Source: Botrytis cinerea B05.10 (lineage: Eukaryota > Ascomycota > Leotiomycetes > Helotiales > Sclerotiniaceae). From it: DNA of 64,000 nucleotides. The stretch spans positions 2,046,001 through 2,110,000 of the forward strand of contig NC_037310.1 of the NCBI RefSeq assembly GCF_000143535.2. The letters run 5' to 3'. Each line of letters starts with the position of its first letter. Positions within the stretch are counted from its first letter, which is position 1. Made by a program: the position numbers and the translations under genes. The notes beneath the pieces were generated by a model. The model saw nothing but the letters and a program-made list of their open reading frames with translations, did no database searches and was not told the origin of the DNA. Below are positions 47,556 to 59,881 of the stretch, one piece after another.

Positions 47556-49007
47556 ATGACAGAAGCACAACGTCCATTTAAGGTGCTCATTGCAGGCGGG
47601 TCAGTAGCAGGTCTCTCGCTAGCCAATGCACTCGAGCGCGCTGGAATCGATTTCGAAGTATTCGAGAAGCGGGAAGTGGCACCACAACTCGGACAGTCTA
47701 TCCTGCTACTTCCTTGCACCCTTATGGTTCACGAACAATTAGGCATAGATAAACCGACTCATGAGGTTGGAATTCCGATCGGAGTTCGTGAGCACTGGGA
47801 TCACGAGGGCAATCTATTTTGCTCTTCAGATGAATTAATTCGTCTCCAGGAGGTGTAAGTAGACATTTGTCTCAGCTTTCGTTCACAGCAAGCAAAAAAT
47901 GAATGCCAGCTGACCATACCAAAGCCAAAAACGACCTGTGTATTTCATAGACCGCAGAATCTACCTCCAGAACCTATACAACGGCCTTAACGAATCCTCA
48001 AAATCGAAAATCCATGAACATGAGGGGTTGGAGTCATTTACTGAGCATGAAAATGGAGTCACTCTTAGGACCGACAAAGGCAATGTCATTGAAGGTAGCA
48101 TTATTGTCGGTGCCGACGGTGTGCACAGTCATGTGCGCCAGCAAACGGCAAAGCTGCTCAAGATGATTGACCCCAAGTGTTCCGAGATCATGGCCGCGGG
48201 ATTCGATAACCGATTCCGGATTCTGACGTGCACATCACGCAACTACTTTATTGATGACCCAAAGAAGCAGTTCTTAAAGAACGGTGTTATCGCTAACTCC
48301 TATTTTTCGGAGCATGGTGTCGGAGGTATCGCTGTGGCCGGAATGGACGGAAAGATATTCTGGGCCATTTATATCGCGAACGATAAGCAGATGCCTTATC
48401 CCAGCCCGCGATATGGACAGGTTAGTTTGAAATCTATGAACACGATTGAAGAAGACTCCAGAAATGCTAACAATAGTTATGCTAGGCCGACATGGACGAG
48501 GCCATCAAGAAATGGGGACATCTTCGCCCCACTCCCGCCTTCAGTTTTAACGATCTGTGGGAAAATCTCGTTGGCTCCACCATGGTACCCATGGAAGAAG
48601 GTGTCTTGGCCACAAAGTGGCATTCGGGCGGGAGGACCGTTCTCGTAGGTGATGCCGTCCACAAAGCAGCCTCGAATCTCGGTCTGGGCGGAAATCTCTG
48701 CGTCGACGACGTATGCTGTCTAGTCAACGGTCTACACAGCCTTCTCGAAAGCAACAAGACACCAAGCACCGCGGAAATCGTTAAAGTTTTCGAGAACTAT
48801 GAGCGAGCGGAGCGACCTCGTGCTAATTTCGTTTGCAAAGCCTCGGGAGTGTACGCTGGCTTCGAAACTATGAGTAAATGGTACTCTAAGCTGTTTCGAT
48901 TCATCTTTCCATGGATTCCATCGACCATTAAGATGCGCATCTTTTCCCGGTTTGATAGTAGTGCGCCTATTTTGGACTTCTTGCCCGTTCCCACGCCGCG
49001 TGCTTAA
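47556..49007 (+). CDS. FAD-dependent monooxygenase (PaxM-like)
   Basis: Three exons (47556-47854, 47925-48420, 48486-49007) give 438 residues. The N-terminus binds FAD through 'IAGGSVAGLSLANALERAG' (GxGxxG-type, G14-G19), then 'FEVFEKR'. The second FAD/NADPH motif is 'VGADGVHSHVR' (D164), and the third 'LVGDAVHKAASNLGLGG' (D321) contacts the ribityl chain. This is the group A flavin monooxygenase pattern, and the start most resembles PaxM-type epoxidases of fungal terpenoid pathways, although salicylate-hydroxylase-like enzymes share it. The C-terminal 'FRFIFPWIPSTIKMRIF' is hydrophobic and may touch a membrane. It hydroxylates or epoxidises an unknown substrate with NAD(P)H and O2. It is a plausible partner of the upstream acyltransferase. 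Confidence 0.9.
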
Positions 49008-51611
49008 ATTGGATGCTACCTTACAAATTCGATATGTCACTCTTTAAAGTTTAGATTCCTATTAATGAAATAATCAAAATTAATTCTTTGAACTCAAAAT
49101 TCTGAACACGAATTTCGTGTAACCATCGAGATATCGAGAAATTAATCAAAAGGTTAAAGGTTCAAGAATGCAGGTCTCTTGGCGTAAAATTCCTGGTCAT
49201 ATAATATTGCTTTTGCATTAGTCAACCACTAGTATCAGCTCATCTAATTTCTCAGAGGTCAAAGCCGAAGCGTCTTTGAAGAACAAGCTAAAGCCGGCAG
49301 TTGTATTTTATATTTTCCCACTCCCACTCCCGCTCCCGCGATTATGCCAGGGAGCCTGCCAAGTTCCCGTCGGACATTTCACCAGCCGCCTCACAGTGCA
49401 TTCGTCATTCTAAGGTACATCCCCATGCTGAGCCTCAATCTCTAGCTCTGGAGCGTTCGGTAAGTCAACGGCAATGGTAACTTTAGATGCGCGAGAAATT
49501 AATTTACTTCACATGATCTAACTAATTCAGTGCCATTTCATTCACGAGTGTTCTCTACATCTACTAATTTTATTTGACTTGCTGAATAGGAGAATGATGA
49601 ATTTATTCCACTCTTAAATAGGGAATCTATACTCCAAAAGCATTGGACTATTCTCTCAATGATCACATTCAAATCATGGCTGATTTACCTAACACCACAA
49701 CTTCAATAACATACCTTCCCCAAACATCATTTACTCCTCACTTTATCACAAAATACGGAATGGCCATGGGAGCATAGGTTACAAAGTTCCATACTTGAGG
49801 CAGGAACCCAGATCGAGATAACCTACGGAAAGTTCTAATGGAATACAAAGAAACGAGTATATTCAAGTATTGGCTATAAACTATCGTATGGAAAACTAGT
49901 TGCGATAATAGAGAATTTTCTTGGGATACTTGGGGATACTTGGGGATACGAGAGTTCTTTTCTTGAAGAATTGGGGTTATCGTATGTTGAGCTTCATCCG
50001 GGGACAATGCAGCATCATTCATGGAGCTATCAATTGAAGTTTCCATTCACCCCATTCATGAACCAAATCACTCTAGGTCATATCTCTCGAGTTGCAAAAA
50101 AAGCCTCCAAGCCAAAGAACATGCAATATTGCCGAACAATAATGCTAAACCGGGCAACAAGCGAGAGGTTTTTGGAATTGACTAGTAACACTTTCATCTT
50201 TCATCCATTGCAGTCGATGTTGATACTATGCTTGCTGGATTGCGTTGCATTTGTTTCTTTGCCAACTCCTGATCAGTCTCAATTATTATACATTATTTCT
50301 CGGGGGCGCGCCGACATATTAGGATACAAGATGCGTTAGATAGGACGCTTTGTTGCGGTGCGCATCTTGCTACCTGGCCCTGTCGTGCAAATTAACCTGC
50401 AGATGTAAAGTTGAAGGCATCTATTCGGTTAAGATGTGGCATTTTTAGTTATAGGTTTGAGTTGATTGTATATGAGTGATGTACTTTAACTGACACAGTT
50501 GACGTGCATATCTGGCATAGATTACCTAGGATTACTAATACTAAATGTCTGTTCAACAGCGGAAGTTAATGCTAGCTGGTGATTTTTATAAACACGGGTG
50601 GGCAATAGTATTTGTATGATAGAATACGAAACAGTAAAGTATTGAGTAGAGGTGAATGCGAACATCAGATATTGACCTTTTGGAATCATTTTTCACATCC
50701 CAAGTTTGAATCATACGTTGTGCTCCGTAGCCCACATACACTCCTGTTGACCGAGAAAGAACGCAACTTCGTCCATCTCGACTCTCGGCTATTAATGCAA
50801 AGATTGCTTTCATCCCTGCATCTATTATTCGGTCTTCATATAACATGCACGTTGACGTTGTCCCTTGAGGGCCGTGTGGTCTTTTTGTTGAATGTGTATA
50901 ATGGGCAATGAGAAGACTCAAGGCGAAATAACTACAACATGCTGGGTAGTTTGAACAATCTGACTTTGTGCTCCAAGAACAAGAAAATGCACGGAATCAG
51001 AGCATTTGTATATTGATAAGTACCAACTTTAAAAGAGCAATTGTAGGAACAGAATATTCGAGCACCTTGCAAAACATTAACTAGTGATGTTCGCTTGAAC
51101 GAACTAAACAAAGTATGCTGGTGTAGGATGTCCGTTAGATGAGTAGAATAGAAGAAGGAGAAAATATCTTGGGACTATCTAGGTCACAATGACACGCTGC
51201 AGAGTATAATAAGCAGATCAGGGTACTCTTCCGGCAAGCCATTTGGGGGGAGTGGGAGCCCTTCATTGGTGAGGAAAGGAATCAATCCCAAATGAGAATC
51301 GACTATTGCAAATCAACTGAGACGTGCCAATCCATTTGAATGATACAAATCGAATCGAGACTTTCCACAATGGCAGTACATTCATTCCGTGTATTCATTC
51401 ATCTGCCAAATCTGATGGTTCGAATTGGTGATGTTACTTTTTTTGTAGACAGAGTTGAAATACTGACGCAATCTAGCCTGTGTGCTTATCTAATCCCCCA
51501 CCTGGAGCTCACCCCCCTGCAACATTTAATGTCGGCGCATCATTCATTGTTTTCTTCCTTTTGCCTGAACATCCTCACCCACAGATATTTTATGTATAGC
51601 GACGAGAGAAA
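49008..51611. other. Intergenic region, 2.6 kb
   Basis: No supported gene. Short open frames on both strands lack start context and recognisable motifs. A 'tacttgggga' phrase is repeated near 49927-49946. Confidence 0.5.
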
Positions 51612-51960
51612 ATGGCGAGATTGTCAGGACTTCAAAGAGAGGTTCTCGCGCTTTATAGGAAGTGCTTGAGAGCAAGTAGAAAGAAGCCGGCTGTAAGTGT
51701 GATTTCCATTGAGAAATTTAAAACGCGTTGCTAATCAGATGAAGGAGGCAAGAAAGCATTTTGAAGCATATGCGAGGTACGTTGATTGTTCATGCCTTCC
51801 TTGTGCGATCCTTGCTGATCTTCCTGGCACTTCTAGACTGGAGTTCAATAAGAGTATAACTTTAGACAAGAAGGATTTCAACACGATCGAGTACCTTCTG
51901 CGGAAAGGACAGCGACAGGTTGACATGTATTCTTCGCCTGGTATTAAAGATATTCGATGA
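51612..51960 (+). CDS. Succinate dehydrogenase assembly factor 1 (SDHAF1/Sdh6), LYR protein
   Basis: Three tiny exons (51612-51692, 51739-51776, 51837-51960) give 80 residues. The first exon carries the LYR motif, 'EVLALYRKCLRASRKKPA'. The last gives 'KKDFNTIEYLLRKGQRQ' and a conserved-looking end, 'YSSPGIKDIR'. The layout matches SDHAF1: LYR helix, linker with 'FEAYAR', then 'IEYLxRxGxRQL'. SDHAF1 acts in the mitochondrial matrix, recruiting the Fe-S transfer machinery to the iron-sulfur subunit of complex II and protecting it during assembly. The middle exon is only 38 nt and all joins keep the frame with GTAAGT/GTACGT donors. Other LYR proteins are alternatives, but the C-terminal half argues for SDHAF1. 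A large unrelated gene starts 188 bp downstream on the same strand. Confidence 0.85.
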
Positions 51961-52148
51961 GCAAACCTACATGGACAATGGAGATGTGTTGTTTTTGGAC
52001 GCTGGCAGATCGAGGATGAAGCTTTGGCAGGAAAGGGCAGGCGCATTGCACGTCGATGAGACTCTTTAATTACTCAGTTCCTTCAATCTCGAAAACCTCA
52101 CATTTCCTAAAACATGCATTCTTCACGAATTTATCCTTATAGTCGATA

Positions 52149-55100
52149 ATGGTCAATTTCAAAATACATTGGAAGGGCTGTCCTCATCGAACGTTCCCAC
52201 GAATAGATAATACTTCGAATCGTCCTCAAATCAATTTCACTCGGTGTACTTCACACGCCAATAGAGGCACTTGTGAGATACACAATTGTCGGGCTCTCGA
52301 GCAGGCTAGAAGAAAAGAAAGGGTTGGCGCTCGTAATCGAAGATCAAAAAGTTTAAGGGCTTCTATTATTACTCGCTCCCAGCGACGTGCTTTGAAACAA
52401 GTTAGACAAGAAGTTTTTGGGTGGAAATCATCAAGTCCAAAAACTACTAGGCAGGATCAGGGAAGCGATACTTTACTTGCGCTTGTCGAAAGTGTCGTTG
52501 AATCAAATCCAACTTATCACTCTGACAGAACTACCGGCGAAAATCATATCCATTCTGTAGACGGCGCTGGTTGCTCAACTTTCAACAAGATTAAAGGTTC
52601 CATTGCGAACAAGAATATAATATCTCAAACCGGAACTCGAGCTAACTCCACACAATTGACTGGTCTTGATCAAATCCGACGTTATCAAGCCAATCCTGGA
52701 AATCCCGCACCACAAGATAATCCTAATTATAGTACTAGGAGCTTGTATAAGAAGTATAATCCGTCCACACGTACTGGTTTTGTCTCTCCAGCTAGAAGTA
52801 AAGCCTTCTTGGCGGCATCTACACTCGCAAGTCTTTACGAAGAACAAGGTACCAATCAGCAGAACTTTATCCAGTCGTCGGTAGTATCTACAATAGGCGA
52901 TCCTTCCAAAAAAGATATTCCGAGAAATAATACAGCATTAATTGGAGCATCTAGGCTTGCAACCCTTGCCCAAGGGAAATCTTTCTCTTCCTCTGTTCAT
53001 TCCATTGTGCATAGTATTGCTTCGGGTCCTTCTCGTAGTCCCAGTCAGAGGCGAGCGTTGAAACGTTTTACTCGCGATCTTGAACTGTATCTTCAATTCG
53101 CTAAGCAGGTCCCGAAACAAACGCCTATTTCATCTGCCCCCTCAACTAGCTTTTCCACGCAAACCATACAGACTATCCAAGAATTCAAACCCTATCACGC
53201 CGAATTTCAAGCTGCAGGGTTGGCGGTGACATCAGCGGAACAACGAAACCAGTCAGTTATAGGCGTCCAATCATACCGGCGCAGAAGAACGGTCCCGGAA
53301 GTTAAGCCACTTCTCCCTGGTCACAGAAGCACTGTGGTAGCAGACCTTGAAACTGGACGGGGACGCCCTCTTCTTGATATCGAAGAGCCACCACAAGACA
53401 GTCTACCAGCCAACGAAATGGGAATAAAGGCCTCAAATGTGTTGATCAAGAAATCAATACCTGATCGCGAGAGCCCAGAAGAAGAGTTGTCTACAATGAG
53501 TATTGCATCAGAGGAAACCGTCATTGAGTGGACACCGACACATGAGCGGGCGGATCCAGCCAACCATATTGAGTCTCCACCATGTTGCGACTTGGCACCT
53601 CCTCGAGCATCGTCACCCGCAAAGCCACATTGTTCAGATTCTTTTACCTTACCTCAGCTTGGGACCCCTCCTGCCAAAAAGTCTTTACCTTGGCTTCGTA
53701 AGCCACCAATCACAGCCGAGTCTACTTCTAAATCCGACAACACTATAAGAGGCAGCAGATTTAGCAAGTTGACTGGAGACGCTGCTGCATCGCCTCCGTA
53801 CTCGGAATTCACGAGCCAGCCAGACTCACAGTCTTCTTCTATAGTATTGCATCTCGATACTCCACCAGAGCATAAGCGTTATATTTCAGATCAGATTCCC
53901 AGAACCTCTACTAGTACTACATCCTCTGCATCCCCCATACCACCAACCACGACCCCCTGTGTACAGTTGTTTGTCGGTCCTGGCGAAGGTGATAATATTG
54001 GGGTGGCAGATTTTGCCAACTCAGAACAACTTGCCAACCAAAATCATTCTATGCTTACTAATGGGGACACTATAGCACAGAAAGATATATGTCTGCTCAA
54101 AAACCATGCCACTCAAACAAGTGCTGCTCCATCGTTCATTACACGAGCTCCACATTTCACCACTCAAATTCCTGTTACTGTTCAAAGTCGGCAGCGTCGA
54201 GGTCTTATTCTCAAATCGTCTCTGATCAGCGAAACACAAAGACGACAGTTACCCCAAATAGCACGAACTGTTGGCACTGATCCTGCACGTCCACATCAAA
54301 CTTCGCGCGCTTCTTCTACTTTGACATCCCCTCACGTTACTTCATCCCCACTTCACTGTACACAGTGTAATGTAGTACTAAATACCGCCTCAGACTTGAA
54401 TCTACGTCCAAATATTGGATCTGCACCGGGGCCATCCGTTGGGTTTGATGCAAATTCGAAGAAGAAGAATATGCGAATATGTGAGAGTCCTGAAGTAATA
54501 CATTGTGAAGGGTGCAATCTATCTGTGGGAAATTCAGAAAAGGGTATAAAAACGGATGCAAATAAATATTACAGGCAGCACGGAGAACGAAACTTCCCTT
54601 TACATGATTATGACGATACGAGAACAATGAATATAGGTTCTAAGGGGAAGCAAAAAGAACCTGATGTATCGGCGGATGAAGGATATTTTGCTCGTCAATC
54701 GAATGTTCGTAAAAGTGGAGGAAAACTAGCATCTGTCTCGGAACAAACACCAACGCCACTCTCTGATCCGAATAAAAGAAAGTTGAAAGTAGAGCAAGTA
54801 TCACCATCACAAGCAAGCGATACCTCTATACCAATGCCCATCCAAGCTGGTGGCCAGTCAAGTCAATCAACAAGGCCTGACTACATACAAGGGCAAGTAC
54901 TTTCTTATGCAAAATCACCTGATATTCCTGTATTATTAAAAATCAGTCCCGAGCTATCAGTGTCTGAATCTGTAAGGGATTTACAAAATCAACTCTCTTC
55001 ATTGGAAAAACATACTAAGCAGGAAAAAGATACAAAGAAATTGTTCAAGGGGTTGAGGGTCGCTACTGCAGCAGCTTGTGAAGAGGGGGTTGATAAGTTT

Positions 55101-55556
55101 ATTGAAGAAATTACAGGTTACAAGGTTCGAAAATTACTTATGGATATTAGTGCTATGGATGGACTTAGTGTGAATACACTGGCACATGTTGCAAGACAGA
55201 CGGCTCAGAAAAGAAAGGGGGATCTTAGGAGGTTACAGATGACTAAGATCACTAAAGAGGAGGCCAGAGACAGGAATTTTGAAAGAGGGTTTGGATTTGG
55301 CAATGGCGATGGTGACGGTGATGAATCGTGGAAAAATAGCTTAGAGGAGGTGGCTAGGATGAGGAGAAAGGGACAGGGAAGAGGAAAATTACCAAGAAGT
55401 CAATCTGGAGAGTTTAGGCGTAAGCAAAATAGTAGTTTGGAGAGGGAAAAGCCTTCTAGAGATAGAGCGTTGGGGTTGGTGGCGGGAGACCAGGGGGTTA
55501 GACTGAGGGAAGAGGCGGAAGCCGCTTTTGATGAGGTTAGTACGAGAGAGGATTAG
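52149..55556 (+). CDS. Large disordered protein with Cys/His clusters, unrecognised
   Basis: A single exon of 1135 residues that I do not recognise. The first 50 residues hold a Cys/His cluster (C11, H13, C33, H36, C42, H45, C47), which could bind zinc, followed by a strongly basic stretch ('RRKERVGARNRRSKSLR') resembling a nuclear localisation or nucleic-acid-binding segment. Most of the middle is Ser/Thr/Pro/Gln-rich and probably disordered. Two CxxC pairs (C737/C740 and C786/C789, in 'HCTQCN' and 'HCEGCN') could form a second zinc site. Residues about 940-1050 look helical and folded ('VRDLQNQLSSLEKHTKQ', 'CEEGVDKFIEEITGYKVRKL'). The C-terminus is basic. No signal peptide or membrane span. 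It may be a nuclear or cytoskeletal scaffold, but that is a guess. Confidence 0.8.
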   Translation: MVNFKIHWKGCPHRTFPRIDNTSNRPQINFTRCTSHANRGTCEIHNCRALEQARRKERVGARNRRSKSLRASIITRSQRRALKQVRQEVFGWKSSSPKTTRQDQGSDTLLALVESVVESNPTYHSDRTTGENHIHSVDGAGCSTFNKIKGSIANKNIISQTGTRANSTQLTGLDQIRRYQANPGNPAPQDNPNYSTRSLYKKYNPSTRTGFVSPARSKAFLAASTLASLYEEQGTNQQNFIQSSVVSTIGDPSKKDIPRNNTALIGASRLATLAQGKSFSSSVHSIVHSIASGPSRSPSQRRALKRFTRDLELYLQFAKQVPKQTPISSAPSTSFSTQTIQTIQEFKPYHAEFQAAGLAVTSAEQRNQSVIGVQSYRRRRTVPEVKPLLPGHRSTVVADLETGRGRPLLDIEEPPQDSLPANEMGIKASNVLIKKSIPDRESPEEELSTMSIASEETVIEWTPTHERADPANHIESPPCCDLAPPRASSPAKPHCSDSFTLPQLGTPPAKKSLPWLRKPPITAESTSKSDNTIRGSRFSKLTGDAAASPPYSEFTSQPDSQSSSIVLHLDTPPEHKRYISDQIPRTSTSTTSSASPIPPTTTPCVQLFVGPGEGDNIGVADFANSEQLANQNHSMLTNGDTIAQKDICLLKNHATQTSAAPSFITRAPHFTTQIPVTVQSRQRRGLILKSSLISETQRRQLPQIARTVGTDPARPHQTSRASSTLTSPHVTSSPLHCTQCNVVLNTASDLNLRPNIGSAPGPSVGFDANSKKKNMRICESPEVIHCEGCNLSVGNSEKGIKTDANKYYRQHGERNFPLHDYDDTRTMNIGSKGKQKEPDVSADEGYFARQSNVRKSGGKLASVSEQTPTPLSDPNKRKLKVEQVSPSQASDTSIPMPIQAGGQSSQSTRPDYIQGQVLSYAKSPDIPVLLKISPELSVSESVRDLQNQLSSLEKHTKQEKDTKKLFKGLRVATAAACEEGVDKFIEEITGYKVRKLLMDISAMDGLSVNTLAHVARQTAQKRKGDLRRLQMTKITKEEARDRNFERGFGFGNGDGDGDESWKNSLEEVARMRRKGQGRGKLPRSQSGEFRRKQNSSLEREKPSRDRALGLVAGDQGVRLREEAEAAFDEVSTRED

Positions 55557-58500
55557 TAGTGAGGCATCAAGGGCTGAGTGGTCTGCTATATTGTAGATGC
55601 TCTGCCTATGTATACCTATGGAATGCACACAAGATATAAATAATACGATTAATTCTCCCGCGTAGCATGAACTACCTACTACGGAATTAAGTTACAGTGA
55701 CGAGTTCTCGTCTGATTTAAGTTCTGAGTTCGAGGAAGAAAATGGGAGCTAATCATCGGAGGTGTAAAGAACAATTGAAGGTTTTGCACGCGTTATTGAA
55801 GGAATAGCTCAACAGTGTGAAACAAATTCGAATAACAAGAGCCAAATGCCCAGGTATGCGAGTACATTTAGACGACTCACATAAACATATATTCTAGATT
55901 GATCTGCCACATAACCCACCAGCAATATTCCATCTAGCATAATACTTTTTACAGGTGACCCGCACCATGAATTCAACATATACTTCTTCCACAAAAGTGA
56001 CTTCGTACCTTCTTTTGAACCCAGCTTATTTGACGCGGTAGCTATTTCCGACATAGGGAGTATAGGTATGTTAATCGTTATTATTATTCCACTTTGGTCA
56101 AATGAAAACCTGTTGTATCCTCAATTCTACTTGTATGTGCCATACTAGACTCTCCACGACTGAGAGAAGAGAATTTCCAGATAATTAAATCTTCTAGGAA
56201 TATATGTATCTACTCATTTCAGACTGTAAGGAATGTAATGGATATCTTTGAGAAAGAATGAGGTTTTTGTACTTGTATTAATCAGTAGCGTGGTCTTATG
56301 TTGAGGATTTTTTTTATCCATGAATACATGTCGGAGTCTATTTCCTGCAGACGAAGAAGGTATTGGTAGGATCCTTCCTTCCTTCCTTCCTTCCTGGCTT
56401 TGTATAATGAGATACAAAGCACCGGTGATGCCTGGTATGAATCTTGCTTTCAATGGTGATGCCATTTTCAAGAGAGTTGAGATTTTAGAACCTCAGAGAG
56501 AAAGTCGCAGTTCGGATGAGGGAACAAGAAATTGCGAACTTATTCGCCGCGTGATTAAAGATTCATAAAACGGTATTTATTGGCGATGCGACGGGGTGAT
56601 GAGTTCGGATTACAACGTTAGGGACCAAGAACCGTTCAGTTTTGATCGCAACAAACTTTTGCTGGGTTGGAAGAGAGTGCTCGATGGGCAATAGTTTCAT
56701 GACTTTTTCATAACTTTGTGAGTCTTCTGTTCGATGATAGCACATTTTTTGGACTCGTGTTTGCTTTTTGAGATTTAATCTTCTAGATCTATCGTCGCCA
56801 TGATCCTCGACTAGGAGTCATCATGACTCGGAAAATGGCGCTTGTTGAGATGCTTTGACATTTGGACGTTGGTATTCTATCTCGCATCAAAATTATTTGC
56901 TAAGGATGTTAGCTCGCAGTTGCGGTCTTGAGTATTCAACTGTAGATGTAAGTTATTCGATACAGGTCTCAAATGCAGCACTAAGCGCCGAAAATATAGA
57001 CATCCAGAGTAGAGGGGTCGCAAGGGAGGTAAGCAGGTGAGCTGTCAAACAAGCGTGAATAATGAATGGCATGCCAAGACAGCCTCAAGAACCATCAAGC
57101 CCTCTTAAGTAGGGCCCCTAAGCTTCTCCTCGCTTCTTTCGCGCCGCCCCTTCATTTCCAGTAAACGACAGATGCGATTCAAGTGCGGTATACAAACCAT
57201 TTCTCAAACTCGTATTTCAAACGCTCCAGTCACATTTCCCCTTGCCAAGAAGAAAAAAAGGAATACGATTCCCGATCATCAGATTTTGGATAAGCTTATT
57301 TTTTCACCAGCAGAAACTCCATTGCTCGAGAGTTAAATTCAGGGTGTTCACGGTCATTTTTCGGACGAGACTTGGGGGAACTCAAATGGAGCTCAGGCCG
57401 AATCTTGTTACCGGAGTGAAACCGTTTTGCGCACTGTTGTAACTTGTCATCTTGAACGTGAAAAAGATAAAGGCTGTACCGAGTGGCTCATGAGGTCCAC
57501 CCTTATCAGGTTTCCACCGCCTGAGATCGTATTGTGAAAGAATGTCGAAAAGCCCCCGAGACATACCGAAGACTAATTGGTACTGTTAGCGAGGTCATGT
57601 GTGATGATGGAGATGATTGCGAGCAAAAATGATACGAGAGCGGATACTTTTCATTTTTGCGATCGAATATTGGCTGCTGGCTAAGAAAGAAAAGGGATGT
57701 GATGGTTGGCCTGCCAGGTCCGAACCATGAAGAGCAACAGGTAACCGTGGGAACTTCAACCAACAAGTGCCCCTTGGAAGGTTGCTCCTGTTGTTGAAAG
57801 AGAATGATACAATAGTACACTGCTATGATGGTGATGGGCCGTAGATCAATAGCGATCAGTGGGAATAACAGAAGAAAAATTTGGCTGACAACCAAAATTT
57901 TAAGGTTTAGCAAAATTTATGTAAGTATCGTCAGCAGCTTACGTCTCACAACACGAAAGCCATTCGGAAATGGAGTCATTAATACAGCAAGTAGCGTAAC
58001 ACCGCTCTATTGTGCATATGATATGTATGAATGTGGTATACAAATACATCGTAGAACGGTAGGACGGAAGAATGGCTTGTAGATAGTCATTGTCTTTCAT
58101 CTAATTGTCGGTACCGATGATTCGTCGTGTCGTGAAGGTATCCAAATTACGGCAAGTACGGCAGTGAAAAGTGACCAAGACATTATTGACCCAATTTTTC
58201 GGTTTCCTTTTCTCCTCCTCTCCTTCTCTTCTTCTCTCCCTCTCTCCCCCTCTCTCCCTCTCTCTCTATCTGTCTATCTGTCCCGCTTAGTTAACAAAGA
58301 TGTGGCACAGCCAGGACTAATTCTTCAAATTCCAAAAATAATTTAAATTTTTTCTTTCCCCTTTCTAGCTTCTCTTCAGTACCGTATGATGTACTCAGCC
58401 GCCGTCGTTAAGCCTTTAACTACCAATACCTAGGTAGACAGTAATACGGACTAAGTCAACCTGGGCATACCGGACCAATTAAAGCTAATTTGTTCCTGAG

Positions 58501-59881
58501 ATCCTTCTTTACAGATGCTTACTACATCGTACTTCTTTAGATCTCCACTAGGAATTACCTTGGCTCTAGGGTCCAGCGGGTCACATCAAAATCTGCAGCC
58601 CAACTTCCAAGAAGTCGTGGCATTTTGCTGGGAAGCATAAAACCGACCTTCTGTTTCACTAAACGGCCACCAGAAAGCATAATGAATGCTGAGTGGCTGA
58701 AATGCACAAGAATCCAACAAGCCAAGCTAAAACACATTGCTTGAAGTGCCTTTAGTCATCTAATCTTCCCACAGGATCAAACCAAATATTTATTCATATG
58801 CTTTGGAAATGGGATGGAATATGCAAACCGGCACTGCTCTTCTCCCTGAGCTGTTAGTCTGTTACTTCAACCGCCCGTGACACGAGAAACAAAGTCAATA
58901 AATATATGGATCCCATATGGAAACAACATCGTAATTCTCAAGAAAGAGGAAAAAGCGCCACTTTTTTCCGGAGCAACAGAACACGAAGGGGAATAACGTG
59001 CGTGCTCATCCGTCGCCCCATCATTGATACGGTCGATCATGTATCCCAGGTATCGCAAGCGTTTTCATTTGACATTGTCAGTAGCACTTCGTACCTGCAT
59101 CATAGTCAACAAATCAGTCAACACCAACTCCACAATAAGTAATCCACCCTCAATTGATTTCAATTTAGCACTTTACGATGTATCTTAAAATGGATTTTGT
59201 GTCTCTTCCAACGAGACGTATACGATAATGTTATTTCTTGCCCTGCGTGATTTAGCTTGGAATGACATGGCATTAGCCTCCCTAACGCCTCCCCTGCCTC
59301 CTTTCATGACAATGCTGAAAACCTTCGCTTAACCAATCAGAATAAGGAAGCAACTTCTGATACAAGGTTTGTTTGACCACGCCCCCGCCCCTCGTTTGCT
59401 TACAGTGACAAGGCTGTGTTCGGAATTCGAGTTTGACACCATGGACCATTGACCATGACCAGCCCACACGAGCGTGCAGGAGGAAGAAGTGTAAAATGCA
59501 AGAAAAGAAATTGTTGAAATAGATCAAATCCCCAAGATTAGTAGGTGTTCACTTCCCGCCTTGTCAATCGTCCCCATATTTTCTTGTGAATACTTATTGA
59601 TCTCACATCCCCCTCCTCCCAAAAGTCTTTCTGGAAATTCCTCTCCACATCTTGGCATTGATTTTCTATATTTCATCATCCATCTCTCTGAAAAGTGGTT
59701 CTTATATCAAACGGTTCATCTTTCGTTTGGACGTTCTCTTTCATATATCTCAACTCACTCACATTCGCTTTGCGTTTTTGCATCGTTTCGTACTTGAAGT
59801 CCGGTACTTGTACTCTTGTACTCTAATCAGCTTATCTCCTCACATATCACACACACGCACACACACATCACATATTTCAAG
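55557..59881. other. Long intergenic region, 4.3 kb
   Basis: No supported gene between the large unknown protein and the CRH-type gene. It has a TTCC tetranucleotide run (56372-56395) and a CT-rich, then TCTG-rich tract (about 58205-58285). Small open frames near 55809-56054 and 56214-56465 on the minus strand were considered and not called. A CA-rich stretch (about 59846-59866) lies in the leader of the next gene. Confidence 0.5.
56372..56395 (+). repeat. TTCC tetranucleotide microsatellite
   Basis: About six head-to-tail copies of TTCC. Confidence 0.85.

Noticed and set aside
49971..50339. Plus-strand frame of about 120 residues
   Set aside because: Begins with TTG rather than ATG and shows no family features.
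55809..56054. Minus-strand 81-residue frame
   Set aside because: It has an ATG but no motif or splice continuity; composition is not distinctive.
56214..56465. Minus-strand 83-residue frame starting 'MASPLKARFIPGITG'
   Set aside because: The start resembles a small mitochondrial protein, but the frame runs through a TTCC microsatellite and has no recognised match; not enough support to call.
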